Shown here in pieces: positions 10,074 through 24,234 of a stretch of 64,000 nt of DNA. The position numbers and the translations under genes are program-made. A model generated the notes under the pieces. It was not told where the DNA came from and did not search any database. It worked only from the letters and a program-made list of their open reading frames with translations. Each line of letters opens with the position of its first letter. Position 1 is the stretch's first letter. Origin of the DNA: Climacteris rufus (Eukaryota > Chordata > Aves > Passeriformes > Climacteridae); the NCBI GenBank assembly GCA_013398175.1, contig VZRZ01001260.1, forward strand, positions 901,047 through 965,046, given 5' to 3'.

Positions 10074-13000
10074 CTAAAGATTGCCATGCTGAGAGTACAG
10101 GAATAATCTGTATTCATTCAGCTCAATAAACTGCTCTTGGCTTGGAATGCACCTCTTTGGTTGTACGTATTCACAAAGTGGATTTATTTTTCAAATACCT
10201 GATCCAGTGCCAAAAGAGACAACCCATAAAAGCTGCCATTTAAGGACTGCACCAATTACAGCTGGGAGTGCCATGAAGGCATCACACAACAGCTGATCAG
10301 ATCCCAGATGAAATCCAGTGTCACAAATCCCACAACAATTGCTCTCGCTGGGTTTGTAGCACTACAGCTTCAAGTCAAACTGGGAGGGAACAAATACCTC
10401 AACTGAATCATCTTTCTGACAATAATTTCCCATAACTCATGTCATTTGAAAAGCAGCTCCAAATTAAATCTGTGCTGATTCTTGCTGGTTGATGAACTAC
10501 AGAAATCCAGCTCTGGATTTGGGCCTGAACAACTCAGCTGGGCAGCCTCTCTGGAGCAGGACAAGAGCCCCCAGCTCTCAAATGCAGGTGCACCAAAGCT
10601 TTTGTACAAATGCCTCCAACCATCTTCAGATCTTGTAGGCTCAATCAGTAGCACCAAGCAACAACACAGTTAATGAATCCTTTCCATATAACGCACAAAT
10701 CAAACAGCACTTGCTCTCCAGCACATCTAAGGCAAAACAATAGGCAGATGCTTGGGACAGAACATGAAATATTAGGTAAGAGAGATCTAAAAGCTCTCTT
10801 CCTTCTCAGCTGCCATTCTCCTGTGGTGTCAGCATTGCAGGTCTGTATTTTACTTCAGCACCACTCTGTGCAAACTTTTATTTATTTTATAACCACAAGC
10901 AAAGATTTGGATTTCTGTAATGGCTGACCAGTAAATAGATGTATCTAAAATACAAGAATGAATTCAGAAGCAAAGCAAAATACTATTTCAGTGTTTTAGT
11001 TTGCTCTAGTAAGACTTAGGGGGAAAAAAAAACCAAACTGGAACTTTTCTTGTGATTTCACATTCATCGAATGAGAAAATGCATAATTTCAAACACTGAT
11101 CATAAATTTTAGCTCAGCTAAAGACCTGCAGAAATATTTGTTATCAGAACTTGTCCATGCTGAACATAAACTAATAAAGCCAAAGATTACATATATGCAC
11201 ACACATATATACTGTGACCACATTTATCCCTTTTGCTAAACTACTTCCTTGTAGGGTGAAAGGTCAGACTAATCAGACAGAAATTAACTGCAGCTGGAAA
11301 AAAACTTTAGAAAGAAAATGCTTAAAATAATTGCGTTGCCTTTTTTAACCACATTATTGCTCCTCTCCAAGCTGAGCACTTGGCATGTGTGCAAAGGCTG
11401 CAGAGAGCAGTTAATGAAAGGGAGAATTAGACAGGAAGCATTCACTCAATCCAAATCCATATCTGTACATACATGGAGACAGCAAACAGTCTGAGGCTGC
11501 TTAGTAAATAATCATATATGGGTAGCTGTGTGAGCCCTTCACACACGTTGAGCAGAAAGCAACAGGCTGCTGCTTTTTGTGCCCAAATAAATGAGAGGTT
11601 TTAAGTAAAACAATTTCCAGCACCACCCACTCTAGCAGCAATATTGTCATGGTTTCATTTTACCACTCCGAATGGCAATGCAAGTTTTTGCCTGTTTGGA
11701 AATGTAATGTCGAAGCAACTTGTTTTAATTTAAGCAAGCAGAAGCTGCCAACCATCTCTCCTTCAAAGCCAAGAGGAATTTATCTTACACATTTATTAAG
11801 TCATCATCTAGTTAATTACGATCATTTTGTAAATAGTGGAGCAGAATGAAGACAGGCATCCAGCACTGAGCTAAAACTGATAAGAGACACAAATGGGCCA
11901 GGCCTCAAAGAGGTGCAGTCACTGTCACTGCAGTGGGATCAGTGGAAATACCCACATTTACATCAGCTATAGAAACAGCTCACCTACTTTTTCCCTGGTA
12001 TAAAGATGAGGTGTGTTTTCTCCAGCCAGGACAGTCTCAGCAAAACTCCATCTTCCAAACGGGTGTTTTCACTCAAAGAAGCTGCTTTTAGGGGTGTTTT
12101 TCTGTCCATGGTTGTTTGGGTAAAGAAGGGGAAATAAATTACAGGGTGAATAAAGCACCAGGGATGGAACTTCATTCACAGAGCTCAGGTGTAAAAAGAA
12201 AAGCTGAGCAACTTTTGTTGTGCTTGGGTGAAACCCTCCCTGCCCACAGCTTTTAATCTTAAAATAGTTCATTTGGTTGGTTGGTTGGGGTTTTTTAAAG
12301 TAGACTGATAAGGAAAAACTAAGGCATTTTTCTTTGAAGGATGAGATCTGATTTTATTGACTAGATAATAACCTACTTCTTATTCTTTACATGACACTGC
12401 AATCCTACTAAATGGATGAGTTAAGGAGTTATTCCCTTCGTGTTCCAATAGAAGAGAAGAAAGAGGCCAAATTCTGCTCTTAAATGAAACTGTAAAGAAA
12501 GTTCCTCCAAACTTCCAGCAAAGGAAAAACCCTGACAGAGCAGATTTTGGCACTCTGTCAATTTTCTGAAGGCTACTTTACATATAAAAAGTTACACTGG
12601 ATTAACAAAATTATGCGGTTTTAAAATAGATAATTAAAGCAATACAGCTTTATGTGAAAATACCCTTGAAATAAACTTAACCTAGTTTATAGGAGTTTAG
12701 CTGCACTGGTTAATTTACAACGCAGCTGTAAATTGCACTGAAAATGGTTGGCAGCAGCAGCCTACAACATACTTACTTATATCAGCACAATGGTTTACAC
12801 GAGCTGAGTTTAAACAGAGTCTTAAACCACATCAATATCCATGCTGAGTCAAGCTCTTGCATCCTCCTCTTCTTGTTTTGTTAGTTTTTCTAGCCCAATT
12901 GTAAAGGCATCAAGTACAATTCAATAAATAAAGGTGCATCATAGCAGGAGGCAGAGGTAGGACACCTGGACACTGGCTGAAATTAATAAATTCTCTTCTC

Positions 13001-14158
13001 TGCTCTGACATTCAAATACAAATCTTTGGCTCCCTGAATGAGGAACTACAGCTCCACTTTGCTCTGCTTCTTTCAGATAAAACTCAGTGAATTAAAGGGG
13101 TCTGAGCAAGGGTCGGTCAGGGACGTGGGATTATTTTCATGCCACATAATACAAATGTGCTGTAGGTACCCATCTATACAGAAATGCCTCCTTCCAGTGC
13201 CTGTTATTTCCTCTGCCATGTCAAGAGTGCTCTCACAGGAGCTGATTTTGGTGAGGACAGGACCACTGGAGCCATCCTCCCCCAGCTCCTGCCCCACACA
13301 CTCCAGGGGGACAGCAAGCTGCATATCAGCACAACACTTGAGCAGCTGCTTAACTTTAATTACCTGCTTACAATCTGCAGACCTGAGAGGTTTATGAGCC
13401 CTTTATAATGGCTTCTGCTGTAAATACCAATCTTTGACTTCTCCAAAATAAGAGAAACTCGAAGGACAGAGCCAAGCTTTGCTCTCAGATAGGAATCAGC
13501 AGCTTGTCATGGAGGAGGAGCTGTTGCTGTGAGATTTGGAAGAACCAAAGGATCAATTTTGGGCTGTTGTTTGCCATACTTAGAGCAATTTTTGGCTGAG
13601 GGGAAACTGGTCCATCACTGCTGCAACTGCACAGCTCAGCAATCCCATGCACACACTTGGCTCCTCACTCAGCTGAGGGAACTCACCCTCTGTGGTCTGG
13701 GCCTCAATATATGGACCTAACATATGAAAAAGCAGAATTCACACATATGACATGTTATTTTAAACCTTTTTTCCCCTCTTTTCATTCAAGGAAGAGTACA
13801 GATGCCCAAGCTGCTGTTTACACCAATGTTAGAATGCTGCCTATTGTAAAATGTAAATTAGGTTGCAAAGACATTTCAACAACTAGTAAAACTACTCACA
13901 GTTCATCTGAAATTACATTTTCAGGATTCAGAACAAGTTACCTCATCATCATAAATGACCCAATTGTCCAAAACACAATAAGGACATGTCTTAGAAAGAG
14001 ACAAAGATGTCATTATTTCCCTTGGTCTCTATTAATAGGGATTCCCCCAAACAGAAGAATCATTTGAGTGGAGATATATTTGGAGGCAAATAATGAATAG
14101 GTCCTTCTAGTTATTCACAAGACTATACTGTTGAGAATGTGACAGTTATTTAGGTTCC
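10074..14158. other. Non-coding sequence, no gene seen
   Basis: Mostly AT-leaning unique sequence. A short TTGG tandem run lies at 12273-12290. An open frame of 119 codons at 13038-13397 follows a pyrimidine-rich stretch ending in CAG (about 13057-13076), but it resembles no known protein. No repeat or RNA gene is recognised. Confidence 0.5.
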
Positions 14159-14173
14159 TTTTTTTTTTTTTTT
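14159..14173. repeat. T15 homopolymer
   Basis: Fifteen consecutive T residues. It could be the reverse complement of an old retroposon poly(A) tail, but no element is recognisable beside it. Confidence 0.95.
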
Positions 14174-17100
14174 CAATTGCATGCTCTTGAGTGGTCATAC
14201 ATGTAAATTAACTGTTTTCTTTCAGAAAATAAACTGCGTTGTAGAAAGCTTTTTTTCATTTTTCAAATGTGCCAAATCATTAGAGAAATTTTTAGGGTGT
14301 CTCAAGATAAGCAGGATCCCTGGTGAAATAAGGAAGAAATTTTATCCTCTGGAACCATCAAGAAAACTGAATATTCAGCTGGGTGTGATCATCACCTCAC
14401 TTGAGAGTAGCCTTCCTGGAGGGAGAATTTCTTCAGGCAGACTCAGGCTGCACAGAGCCAATATCATATCTGCAGCCCTGAGACAGAAAACAATTGAAAG
14501 CTACTCACAAACTCGAGCAAGAAGGTTGGAGAGTGTTGCTGTCACTGCTGGCAGTGGCTACCTGGCTGCTGGGTACACAGAGCAGGGCAGGCAAGGGAAA
14601 GCTAGAGGCAAAAATGCTTTGAAAACACACATCAGGTCAACAAGAAGGGCCATGAGGAGACTGTACTTCAGAAGGAAAAACCAGCGAGGACGTAAACACC
14701 TCCAGATTTGTTCTGTGTCCAGCAAACATTAAGAATTTTTTCATTTGTTTGCTGCTCAGAAAACAAAGGGCTTTAAAATACATGTGTTCTCTGTTTGCTC
14801 GTGCTAAGAACATGCTGCACTGGCAAGAGATGGAGGAGTAATATGGTCATGAAAGAGGAGTCCAAGCTTCCTTTGGTGCCCAGTGGTAATTAACAGTTAT
14901 TAAACTGGGCAGCTTTTAAGTGTGCCGGGGACGGGCCGGAATGAGTGGAAGCAACTCAGCCTTGTGGCTTAGAGCTGCATGTGGCCAGATTCTCTGTTTT
15001 CCCAAAAGGCAAATGAACCCACTAGGAGCGCCCTGATGCCATGTGAGGAACGCTTCAAACATGCAGTTGGACTTGTTTATGGCTGCTGTGGATATTCCCA
15101 AGCTGCCCAGCTGCAAACCCGCTCCCTCCGGAGCGACTCTCGGCAGCCAGGGATTGCTGGAGGTCAGCAGCAGAGCCCACAGCTTTGTGGCTTCCAAGGC
15201 AGACACAATTTTTCCTGACCTGTAGTGAAGTCCCTGTGCAAGTGTTGCAAAGCCTGAGGTGACACTGAGGCCACTTTGTCCTGATTTTCAAGCCCTCCTT
15301 CTGGAGCGTGGCTGTGACAGCCCGGTGCTCACAGCCCAGCCCAACCCAGTTCTCTCAGCACAGACACTTGTTTCTCTCAAAACAGAGAAGGAGAAAGTTG
15401 CCAGAGTTTCTGGGAGAACCAGTCAAGACCCATCTCAGTAGCTCGCAGCTAATGGATACTGTAAAGTACCTGTGCCAAACATGCTTCACCTTTACTATCT
15501 TACCTTTTTACACAGCATTTTACATTTTATAATGATGTTCCCATTATCTCAGCCCTATCTTCCCATCCCATAGCTATAGGCCATTACCCTTGTTTAAAAA
15601 AAAAATTAATTAGAATTGAAAAGGTAGAATAATAAAGGAGAAAACTGTTTTCTTTGGCAGCCCTACTTACTTTATTTATATTGGCATTTCGAGACTCCAT
15701 CATAATAATATAAGATGCACCTCAACTTGCATAATATATCCTGCATTCCCCCAGCAGTAGCTCTGTGGCACAGTTTGTCTGTCATGACCTCTAATCCTTC
15801 TTCAACCTGCCCTGGGTCAGAGGGACATGCACCATCCTGGCTTTCTATTATCACAAAAATCCTCCCCAAAACAAAAAACAAACGTAACTCCCAAAACAAT
15901 TCAGTAGAACACAAGAGCAGCACTGTGAACTGACTTGCTCTCAAATACAAGAGCTGCAGGAAAGGTGTCTGTGAATTTTGGATTGATATGATTTCTGGGC
16001 AGCTCCAGAGTTGGGTTGGCAAAGGAATTGCTGCCAGTGCCCAGTTCTGCTGTTCTGACCCCTGAAAACTCTCAGGCTGTTGGGTGGAAGTGCTGGCACT
16101 GCCTTTGTATCCTGCAGTGCTCAGGACTTCTCTTGGGAAAGGGAATGCTTGTTCCAAAGCATTTACTGCTAAGTATGGAGAGGAACCCCACTTTTCTAGC
16201 AATTCCACAAGATTTCCTCAATCTTATTCTTAAGCTGATCTTTCCCATGATTAGAATATATATAAATAAAACAGTCCTTGATGTAAGAAATAGGCAGAAA
16301 TACTGTGAGAGAGGGAGTTGGAATAAGCTGTTTCAAATTTCTGTCTTTGAAAAATTTTTCTAGAAAATTCTCTATAAAATGCATGGGTCCACCTGATTGC
16401 TAGTTACCTGGGTCATCTTTGCAGAAAGGAAAAAGAAAACCCCAATAATAATGAAATTATGAGATACAGAGGAGGAATGAGTCATTGAAAAGAGTGCTGA
16501 GGCTGAAACTGCTGCTGACATGACAATATGGACACATGGATTGGTCACATTTTACCCATATCTGGGTATACTTATATAATTTCTACCTGCAAACGCCATC
16601 ATCAGGCAACAAATTATTTTAAAACTGCCCAATGTATTCAGTACATACTGTGATTAAAAGTATCTGTATATACAGACTGGCTTTTCAATTTACTCATCCA
16701 CTACTTGATAAACCACAGTACAGAAAATAAGACAAATAAGATGGTTTGCAAATACTTCCATCTGCCTATTAAGACTAAATTAGCATTCCCACAGATGTAG
16801 TAAAAAAAAAAAAAGTCAGCTTTAAAAGCAAAGAGGTCCAAAAATTACATATGGAACCTGGCACTGTTGAAGAAGGACAAGTACATGCCTAGATTAATAA
16901 GTAATTACCCATACAGCAGCAATATCTTAATTTCTGGCCACTAGATTTTTGTCAGTAATTTAAATTACAGCTGTGAAATGTGGAGGGGTTAAAGTTACAA
17001 TCTGTGCTGGTATCCCAGTGCCAGTTATTGGATATCTCCCAAGGTTTTCCTAGACATGAAATTGCACCAATTGCACGCTGTGAACTGCAGATGCATTTTG

Positions 17101-20100
17101 CAACTTTAATCTCAGGTACGAAATTGCTACGACGGCTGCCACTGTTCTACACCTGAGACTTCCCACAGCTACCACTGCCCTCTGGGAACACTGAGCATTT
17201 TTCACACTACAATAATGAAGTGGAAGGCATTGATTCAAATTCCCAACATCCAAGGGAAAACACTGAGCTTGGAATTTCCTGTGTGGTGGTGCATGCAAGC
17301 AGTCTGGTGAGGTAATTCTTGGGATGGATAGAGCTGGCATGAAGTTTTACAGCATTTTATCAAGTAACAGTAGCCTCAGCACTCATCTCTGACATTATGA
17401 GCTCTGCTTAGCAATCCCAGCTGGTTTAACACAGCTTTATTCCAGGATGTAGGTGATCCCTTAGAGAAAGAGTGACATCTCCTTGGCTGGGCTGGTAGTC
17501 TTCCTCAGAGCCCAAACCTTTGATAATTCCTAATGTCCTCTCAGTTCCTCACTGCCCTCAAGAGCTATGATTTTGTGCCATTAAATTGCAGCTGGAGGTT
17601 CCTCAAGGTTAATGTATTAAAATCCAGGCACTGTGAATGCTTTTTTTACAGATTAAACCCCCATTGCTTCCCACAATCCACGATATATTTGCCCTATGCT
17701 TTGTTACCCTCAGCAAATAAGGTTCATATCAAAGACCCTGGGATTTTAAGTGTCCAATGTTGACACTTTGGCATAGATCTGTCAGCTCTGGACATCCCAT
17801 GTTCTGCTGCCTTCCTCTAAGGTATCTGTGACAGACACAGAAGCAGCAGAGCTCTCATCTGTGAGCTTTAGCTCGCAGCGCTGAGCCCGCATCCTCCCTG
17901 CAAAACACAGGAGGAATGAGAAGAAAAAGAAGCGCAAAAAAACCTCCTAATAGAGATAATTTTCAATTTTCCTCATCCCACCTAAATTCTGGCCGAAGAA
18001 ATACCTTCAAAACTTCAAATAAGAGATGCAGCTGCTGTCAAGAAGCACAAAGAGCTTTTCCTGGAGGAGCTCTGGGCACTGCGGGCTCCGCGCTGGGCTC
18101 CAGAGCCTCCTCCAGGGCAGGGGAGAAGCCCCACAGTGGCAACACTTTCCGAGTAGAAAGTGTGTTTAAAAGTAGGGCTTCAGAAGTAAATAAAACTCCT
18201 TTGACAATAATGAAAGTAATAATGAACTTTCTTTCCGTGTCAGTTTTGCTCTGTTAGTTACTTGATAATGCGATGCTCTATAAAAGGCTTGAAAGAAGAT
18301 TCCTTGTCAGTCTGCGGTGCCTGGGGGTAATGCGAGCTGTTCAGCCCTCAAAAGTAATTAAAGATAATCAGTGAAAAATGTGAGGGTCTGTTGTACTCTG
18401 CATTCCAAACCCCACCTACAACAGGAACAGCGCTCGAAATGATTATTTAAATTTAACCTTTTTTCCCCGGAGGATCGGTGGTGGACAGGATTCGCAGTTT
18501 TTTGTTTGCTGGTGCCGCTGTGTTTCCAAAAAGCAAAAAACAGTCAAAAATCCGTTTCAGGAGGATCGATACTGACAAAACACTTTTGAAACTCTGAACC
18601 AGCTTTTGTGTTTTCCTGCCTCTGACAGATTTCTATCAGCAATGTTTACCTTCGGGTATATTAAATGACAGAGCCAAAACTGCTTCATCTCCTGAAGTGG
18701 GATTAATTTACCACAGAATATTTATAGGAACAAATAACAGCTTTAACAAATAAAAGAATAATAATTCTAATAACAGTATGTATAACAGGGAAGGTTTCCC
18801 AGGTACTTAATAGACGACAACTCCCTCTGAAACTTTATTTATCATGAGGAGCAGTGAGAGTTACAGCCTGGCAAATAACTTTGAAAAATCAAGCCACTTA
18901 TTCAGGTGCAGACTCAGCAAGGGAACTGCTGAGTGTTGGGCAACTGGGGAAATCTGGTTGAGACTGTCTTTCATTTCTGGTGCTCTTTGAACTCACTGGC
19001 ACAAGTCCTGCTCGCTGCACTCAGAGAAACTGGGAGCTGCCAGCTCTGGCCAGAGGAAGGACTGCCTCAGATGGAGGTGTGAGATTCCTCGTGTCCTGCT
19101 GGCTGGAAGGGTGACAGCAAGAAATGGGAGGCAGCAGGAGCAGGGAGTGAATTCGGATGGGCTCGGTGTGTTGTTCACCTGTTTTATGGAGCCACAGAGA
19201 GCAAAGCCAGCCCAGGACAGCTTGGGGGACACAACCTGGGTGACCTGGCAGTGGGACACCCCCAGCCCAGCAAAGGAAGGGCTGTAAAGCAGTGCTTTAC
19301 ACTGGCCATCCTCTGCTCCCCTCACACTTGCTGGGTGTCAGCAAATCCTATTTGACCTGCTCAGGGGTCTGTTTCCCAAGGACAAACCCCATTGACTCTG
19401 TGGGGGCAGGAGGGGCCAAAGGAAGACCAAAGCGTTCTGTGAGGTGGAAGTGAAATCCAGGGATTTGGTGACTCCCGAGTGCTGGGGATGTGCAAGTGCA
19501 GAGTGTGAAATGCTGAACCTCCTGCCACCTCCCTGACTGGAAAGCTCAGCACTGCTGGTTCCTTTTGCAGCTGCAGAATGTGCTTGTGAAAGCAAGGTGA
19601 AACACTTGGCACTGCTAGGAAAAGCACAGGTACTGTCTTTCAGGGCAGTGACCAAGCCCTGGGCAGGTCTGGATGGTTGCTGCCAGGTTTATTCAGATTT
19701 AGTCAAAGAAGCAAAGAAAAAGGATCCATACAATCATGGCAAATAATCCATAACACATTGAAAGACACTTCACTGACTTCTTCGATTTGTGGACCTCAAA
19801 GAATTTTCTAAACTTTTAGAAAGACCTAAGCACACAGACCCAGCTATAGAGAATTTACAGTTCCTGACAATAGCTTTTGCTTTTAGTAGGTGCTTTTTTT
19901 TGTGGATTCCTTTGAAGTAGCCAAGAAAACCACATCACTGCATCTGTGATTCCACAGGCAACAGAAGATCATCAACTTCCAATCTATTTTGTCTAGTAAT
20001 TGTACATGTTTGTTTCTCCCACACTCCGCTGATGTGAAGTTTAGCACTCAAATATTACCAGTTAAATACAAAACAAAACAAAACTGTTGATGCATTATTT

Positions 20101-20939
20101 CACAATAAGTAATATAAAACCATGAATAATGGGTTCCAAATGATGTAAACATGTGTTTAGAGTACTGCTTAGAGCACTGATGCTGACCTAGATTTGACCT
20201 TCCCAAGTATCCACAATCTATTCCTTCTTTAAAAATAAAAAATGTTGCCTAAAGGAAAGATTGTGTTGTCTTCACAAATGATGAGTGAGGATTCTGTGTG
20301 ACCGCAAACAGCCAAAATACTGTACAGGTCGTAATTAAAATGACCTTATAAAATATCCCATGGAAAAATATTTTCCAAGAGACTGGATTCCATTGAATTT
20401 TGTGTAGACCACACACTTTAACCCTGGTCCTACTGAAGTCATTGAGAGTTTTTCCATTGACTTCTGTGTGTCCATGGTTTGACCTTCATTAGCCATGCAT
20501 GGAGCATACCATAAAAGCAAACATCAAAAATAAAAGTTGGTCTAAAATTCCCTAAAAAACATGCCCACAGGGAATGCTGGGGAAAAAATGCACAAAGCAT
20601 TTCTGGAGCGAGTTTGTGAAGAATATTATCCCACTTAGAAAAAAAAGTCTGAGAAATTTAATTTAAGCCATATGGAGGCACAAAGCATGCAATTAATAAG
20701 GAAATGATGTTGATTGTTAATATAGACATCTGAAATCAGCCACAATGAAATCTCGTTATGTCAGGATTGTGGCAGCCTGGATTCAGACGGAACATGCAGC
20801 ATTACACAATCAATATAATATCATTACCAGGACATTCCTAACAAATTTTGGGCAGAGACAATGTCACATCTTTTCAGCCTGAAAATGTAGTATGTCTACA
20901 GAAGCTGTAATTATTTTAATTTGGACTTTTAATGATCTA
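14174..20939. other. Non-coding sequence, no confident gene
   Basis: This stretch holds two of the longest gap-free, repeat-free open frames of the window (183 codons at 14181-14732 plus, 178 codons at 15672-16208 minus), neither resembling a known protein. Slightly CpG-enriched patches occur at about 14920-15200 and 17870-18150, and a GC-richer patch at 19000-19640. An A13 tract lies at 16802-16814. No repeat family or RNA gene is recognised. Confidence 0.45.
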
Positions 20940-22260
20940 TATAAAGACAACAATGGGCTGTTTGTTACCAGCTGAATCGAGGTCCAATCCAGCCCAGTGA
21001 AACCTCAAGAGCCACCACCGCCACCCCAGCACCCTACACGGAGCTCAGACACATGAAACTAATGAAGAATATGGAGCAGATAGTCCAAATCCATGAGGTT
21101 GGCTCCCTGAAAAGCGGGATATCCCGAGCCGCGCGGCCCGGCTGGGAGCACACGCACGGCAATTAAACGCCTCGGCCCCCAAAGTCCTGCAAAGAGATGT
21201 TGCATCTGTCTCACTCGGCGTCAGCACAGAGAGCGACTCAAGTCCTGCCAACTCGAGTGTGACCTTCAATCTGCCACTCTCATGGTGAAAGGCAGGGGAG
21301 TAAATTACTTGGCCTTCCCTTTCTATTGAGGGTGAATGCGAGCGGGCCGGCGGGACCTGCCGCCGCTCCATCCCCAGTGGCACCCCACAGTTTACACAAC
21401 CCGGGCTGAATGCCATAAAAGAGGGGCTTCATTCACCGGGGGCCCGCATGCAAAAGAGACGCCCATTAGATCATAGTAATTATTCCATTGACATCACACA
21501 GTGCCACAGTGGGACGTGCAGGACTCATCAAACACTTCTCTTCAGCGGGCCCGGCTGCTAATGAGGCCCAGTGGCGGCATTGTGCCTCCCATTTACTCAT
21601 GGCCGTGCCTGCCTGCCAACAACAGCTCAGCCCTCCAGACAGGCTGCCCCTTTCAGAGCCATTTATTCCGCGCCCAACCTCTGACCTCAAGGGTTATGAC
21701 ATCAGCAGCCCTGATTTGTGATCATTTTTATTGGCGGACATTCAACTCTTGTTTCCTGTGTTTAACTCTGCCTCCCTTTTTTTAGCTAAACTTATTGGTT
21801 CTAATAGGCATCTGCCAAAAGACTATAAAGTAAGCCAGAGCTCGCACAAAGAGGCTTCTGATCTTGCTATAAAAAGCCCCACAGCTACTATTTATGCCAA
21901 TAATAACGAGTAATTCATTATCTAGGTGCACAAAATCTGTTAACCACTAAAATGTTGAACAATTTGGAGCAGATGTCCAACAATTTTATGAGTTTTAATT
22001 AAAATGTTCTATGTATTTTCATCGATACACCTGGGTTTTTAAATTTACAAAGATGCTACATCAGCGCACGACGGTACTTTGCAAATTGCATTTTTTTTTT
22101 TTCAGAGGGGGATTAGGAGGGGATGATTTGGGCTAATCAGATGCTGATTTGTGGCGAATTTTTTCCCCATTAAGGTGTTGATGCAAAATCAAAGAGGAAT
22201 TAGAGCTGAGATTTAAAAAGACAGCGCTTTCTTGGGACAAAGCAGCGATATTTCAGAAGT
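20940..22260. promoter_or_regulatory. Enhancer-like, probably conserved non-coding block
   Basis: This block stands out from its surroundings. Its first part (about 21100-21670) is CpG-enriched, with CGCGCGG, GGGCCGGCGGG and similar words. Its second part (about 21700-22260) is AT-rich and full of transcription-factor-like words: TTTATTGGC (about 21729), a TATA-like TATAAAAAG (21868-21876), two ACAAT SOX-type cores about 20 bases apart (near 21959 and 21980), the palindrome TTTTAATTAAAA (21993-22004) and ATCGAT (22021-22026). Intact CpGs outside a true CpG island, absence of repeats and dense homeobox/SOX-type words are typical of ultraconserved developmental enhancers. Conservation itself is inferred, not measured. 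The target gene is unknown and may lie far outside the window. Confidence 0.6.
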
Positions 22261-24234
22261 CAATGAACTTCAGTTTGTCTGCTTGAAATAGAGAAGGGGA
22301 ATTTGCATTTTGAAGCAGAGTCATTAATTTTAAAGCTAGTGTTCTAAATGGAAATTAAATATCTTTAGAGAACAGGTTCTCAAAACACATGTTTTTCATA
22401 ATGCAGTTTGTTTAAGCACTGTGATTTCCATATAGCAGAAACAGGTATAATAACAGACAGCATTTACTTTATCAAGAATGCAAATAATCATTTTCCAAAA
22501 ATCTGACATTACAAATCACTATGCAAGCACATAATCACAAGTTTGCATGATTTATGTTTTTAAACATTTGCTAAAAAAATTTAAATACTTAAGAAGCTGA
22601 TACTGAATAAAATAAAAAATATTTTATCTCTGCTCTTTCATTTGGATAATGGGAAGGTTTTTGGCCTGAAGTTAAAAACTAACTAGTTTTTAAAAAGGAT
22701 GGTTTCCCCTCACAATTATAATCATAAGCAAATTAACAAAAAAGAGGATCCTGTTCAGCTAATTTCAAACTGTTACAGTCACAGATGATGATTGCAGGAA
22801 GTGGTTAAGTAATAGAAGATTTTTTATTGTACCAGTGAGCACTCAGTGTAACCAGCCCTACACAGATAATCTTTGTAATGCAGCCCTTTCAGGGCTGATA
22901 TGGATATATAATGGATTGGATTGGGAGCTGTCACCAACCCCTAATGTATCTCTAATGGAATCTGAGGATTTACATTTGTTTCCCAGATAAGATTCTCATC
23001 CAGTTTCTCTTTGTAGTCAAGTAAATCTTTTTACTCGTTACTCCCTAATCTTAATTTCATCATCTCTGCCAGTATTACCTTTATTTACATAGCTCATTTT
23101 TTGACAAAAGCTGAGCTGCTGTACTTTGTGTAGGAATACTTTATGATTGCACTCTCTACCCTAAATTGTATGCAATTCACACAGTTTTGTACACAAAACA
23201 GGGAAATGCATGAGCACTCCCAAATGACCATGCATAGATATTCATGCAAGCAACAACCTGTTTTACATGCAGATGGCCAGAAGTTTCCCTCTTTAAAAAG
23301 CAGAACACACACCCCCCTCCCCAACTCCTCTGAAGGAGAGGGAAAAAAAAAGAAAAAGAGCAGGGAGGAAAAAGAAAAAACAAAATGAAAACAAAGAAGA
23401 CTGCACAGGAGAGCTCTTGGGGCACCAGCACTCTGTGGTGGTTTGTACAGCTCTGTGGATCTGGATCTGTTTAGATCCCAGATTATGGAAGATTGAAAGA
23501 AATTAAAAACTCCACATTGCCAGTCAGCTGGGCCCTTTCCTCTCAGAACAGTTTCCTTAATAAATACCTTCACAGAGGGCTCTGCCCTTGAGGCTGGTGG
23601 CCCCTAAGGGAGCAAGGGAAGCAGGTCCATGGAGTAAGGGATCTTTGAAAGTCAACTAGAGAAAGCAAGATGCTTGGTTTAGTTACTGTGGTGTGGTTTC
23701 CCCTCAAGCTGGAAAGGCTGTGATCAGTTACCTGTATTCTAGTGTTGAGGTGAATTTTAGGATAATAAAAGAATAAAAGAAACGGCCTTCCACCACATCC
23801 TTTAGCAAGAGATTCCACTCTAACATATTTCACAGCCAGGGCATTTTCCCTAGGTGTTAAAGCGTACTTTTGGTTTTGAACATACAGAATTTTTAGTTAG
23901 ATCAAGGAGTCTCTTCCCACAGGTCTTTTGTAGGACAAAATTCCTGCTAATACAGCAAGCGATATCCGACTGATCATATATTGAAAACGACGTCATAAAT
24001 CTTTAATCTTTCTTCCTAGGCATGCAGGAAACTTCTCTGTACCTCTGTGCAGGTGTATAGATGCCATCCCAAATCACCATATGAACAAGAATGTATTACC
24101 CTCACAATATGTTGATATGGAAGCTCAATAAACGGCTTTGAGAAAAACTCCGTTTGAGTGCTCTCAGCTCTAAGCACACTAAGAAACGGAATTATGCAGG
24201 AAAAGTAACACTCCCACACCTTCCATGAGATTCT
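22261..24234. other. Non-coding sequence, no gene seen
   Basis: The first half is very AT-rich. A purine-rich, A-rich tract at about 23340-23400 generates lysine-rich and phenylalanine-rich open frames on the two strands that I do not regard as genes. No repeat or RNA gene is recognised. Confidence 0.5.

Noticed and set aside
15672..16208. 178-codon minus-strand frame
   Set aside because: No family resemblance, no splice or promoter context, and a length close to what composition allows by chance.
23330..23430. Lysine-rich/phenylalanine-rich frames
   Set aside because: These are products of an A/G-rich low-complexity tract.
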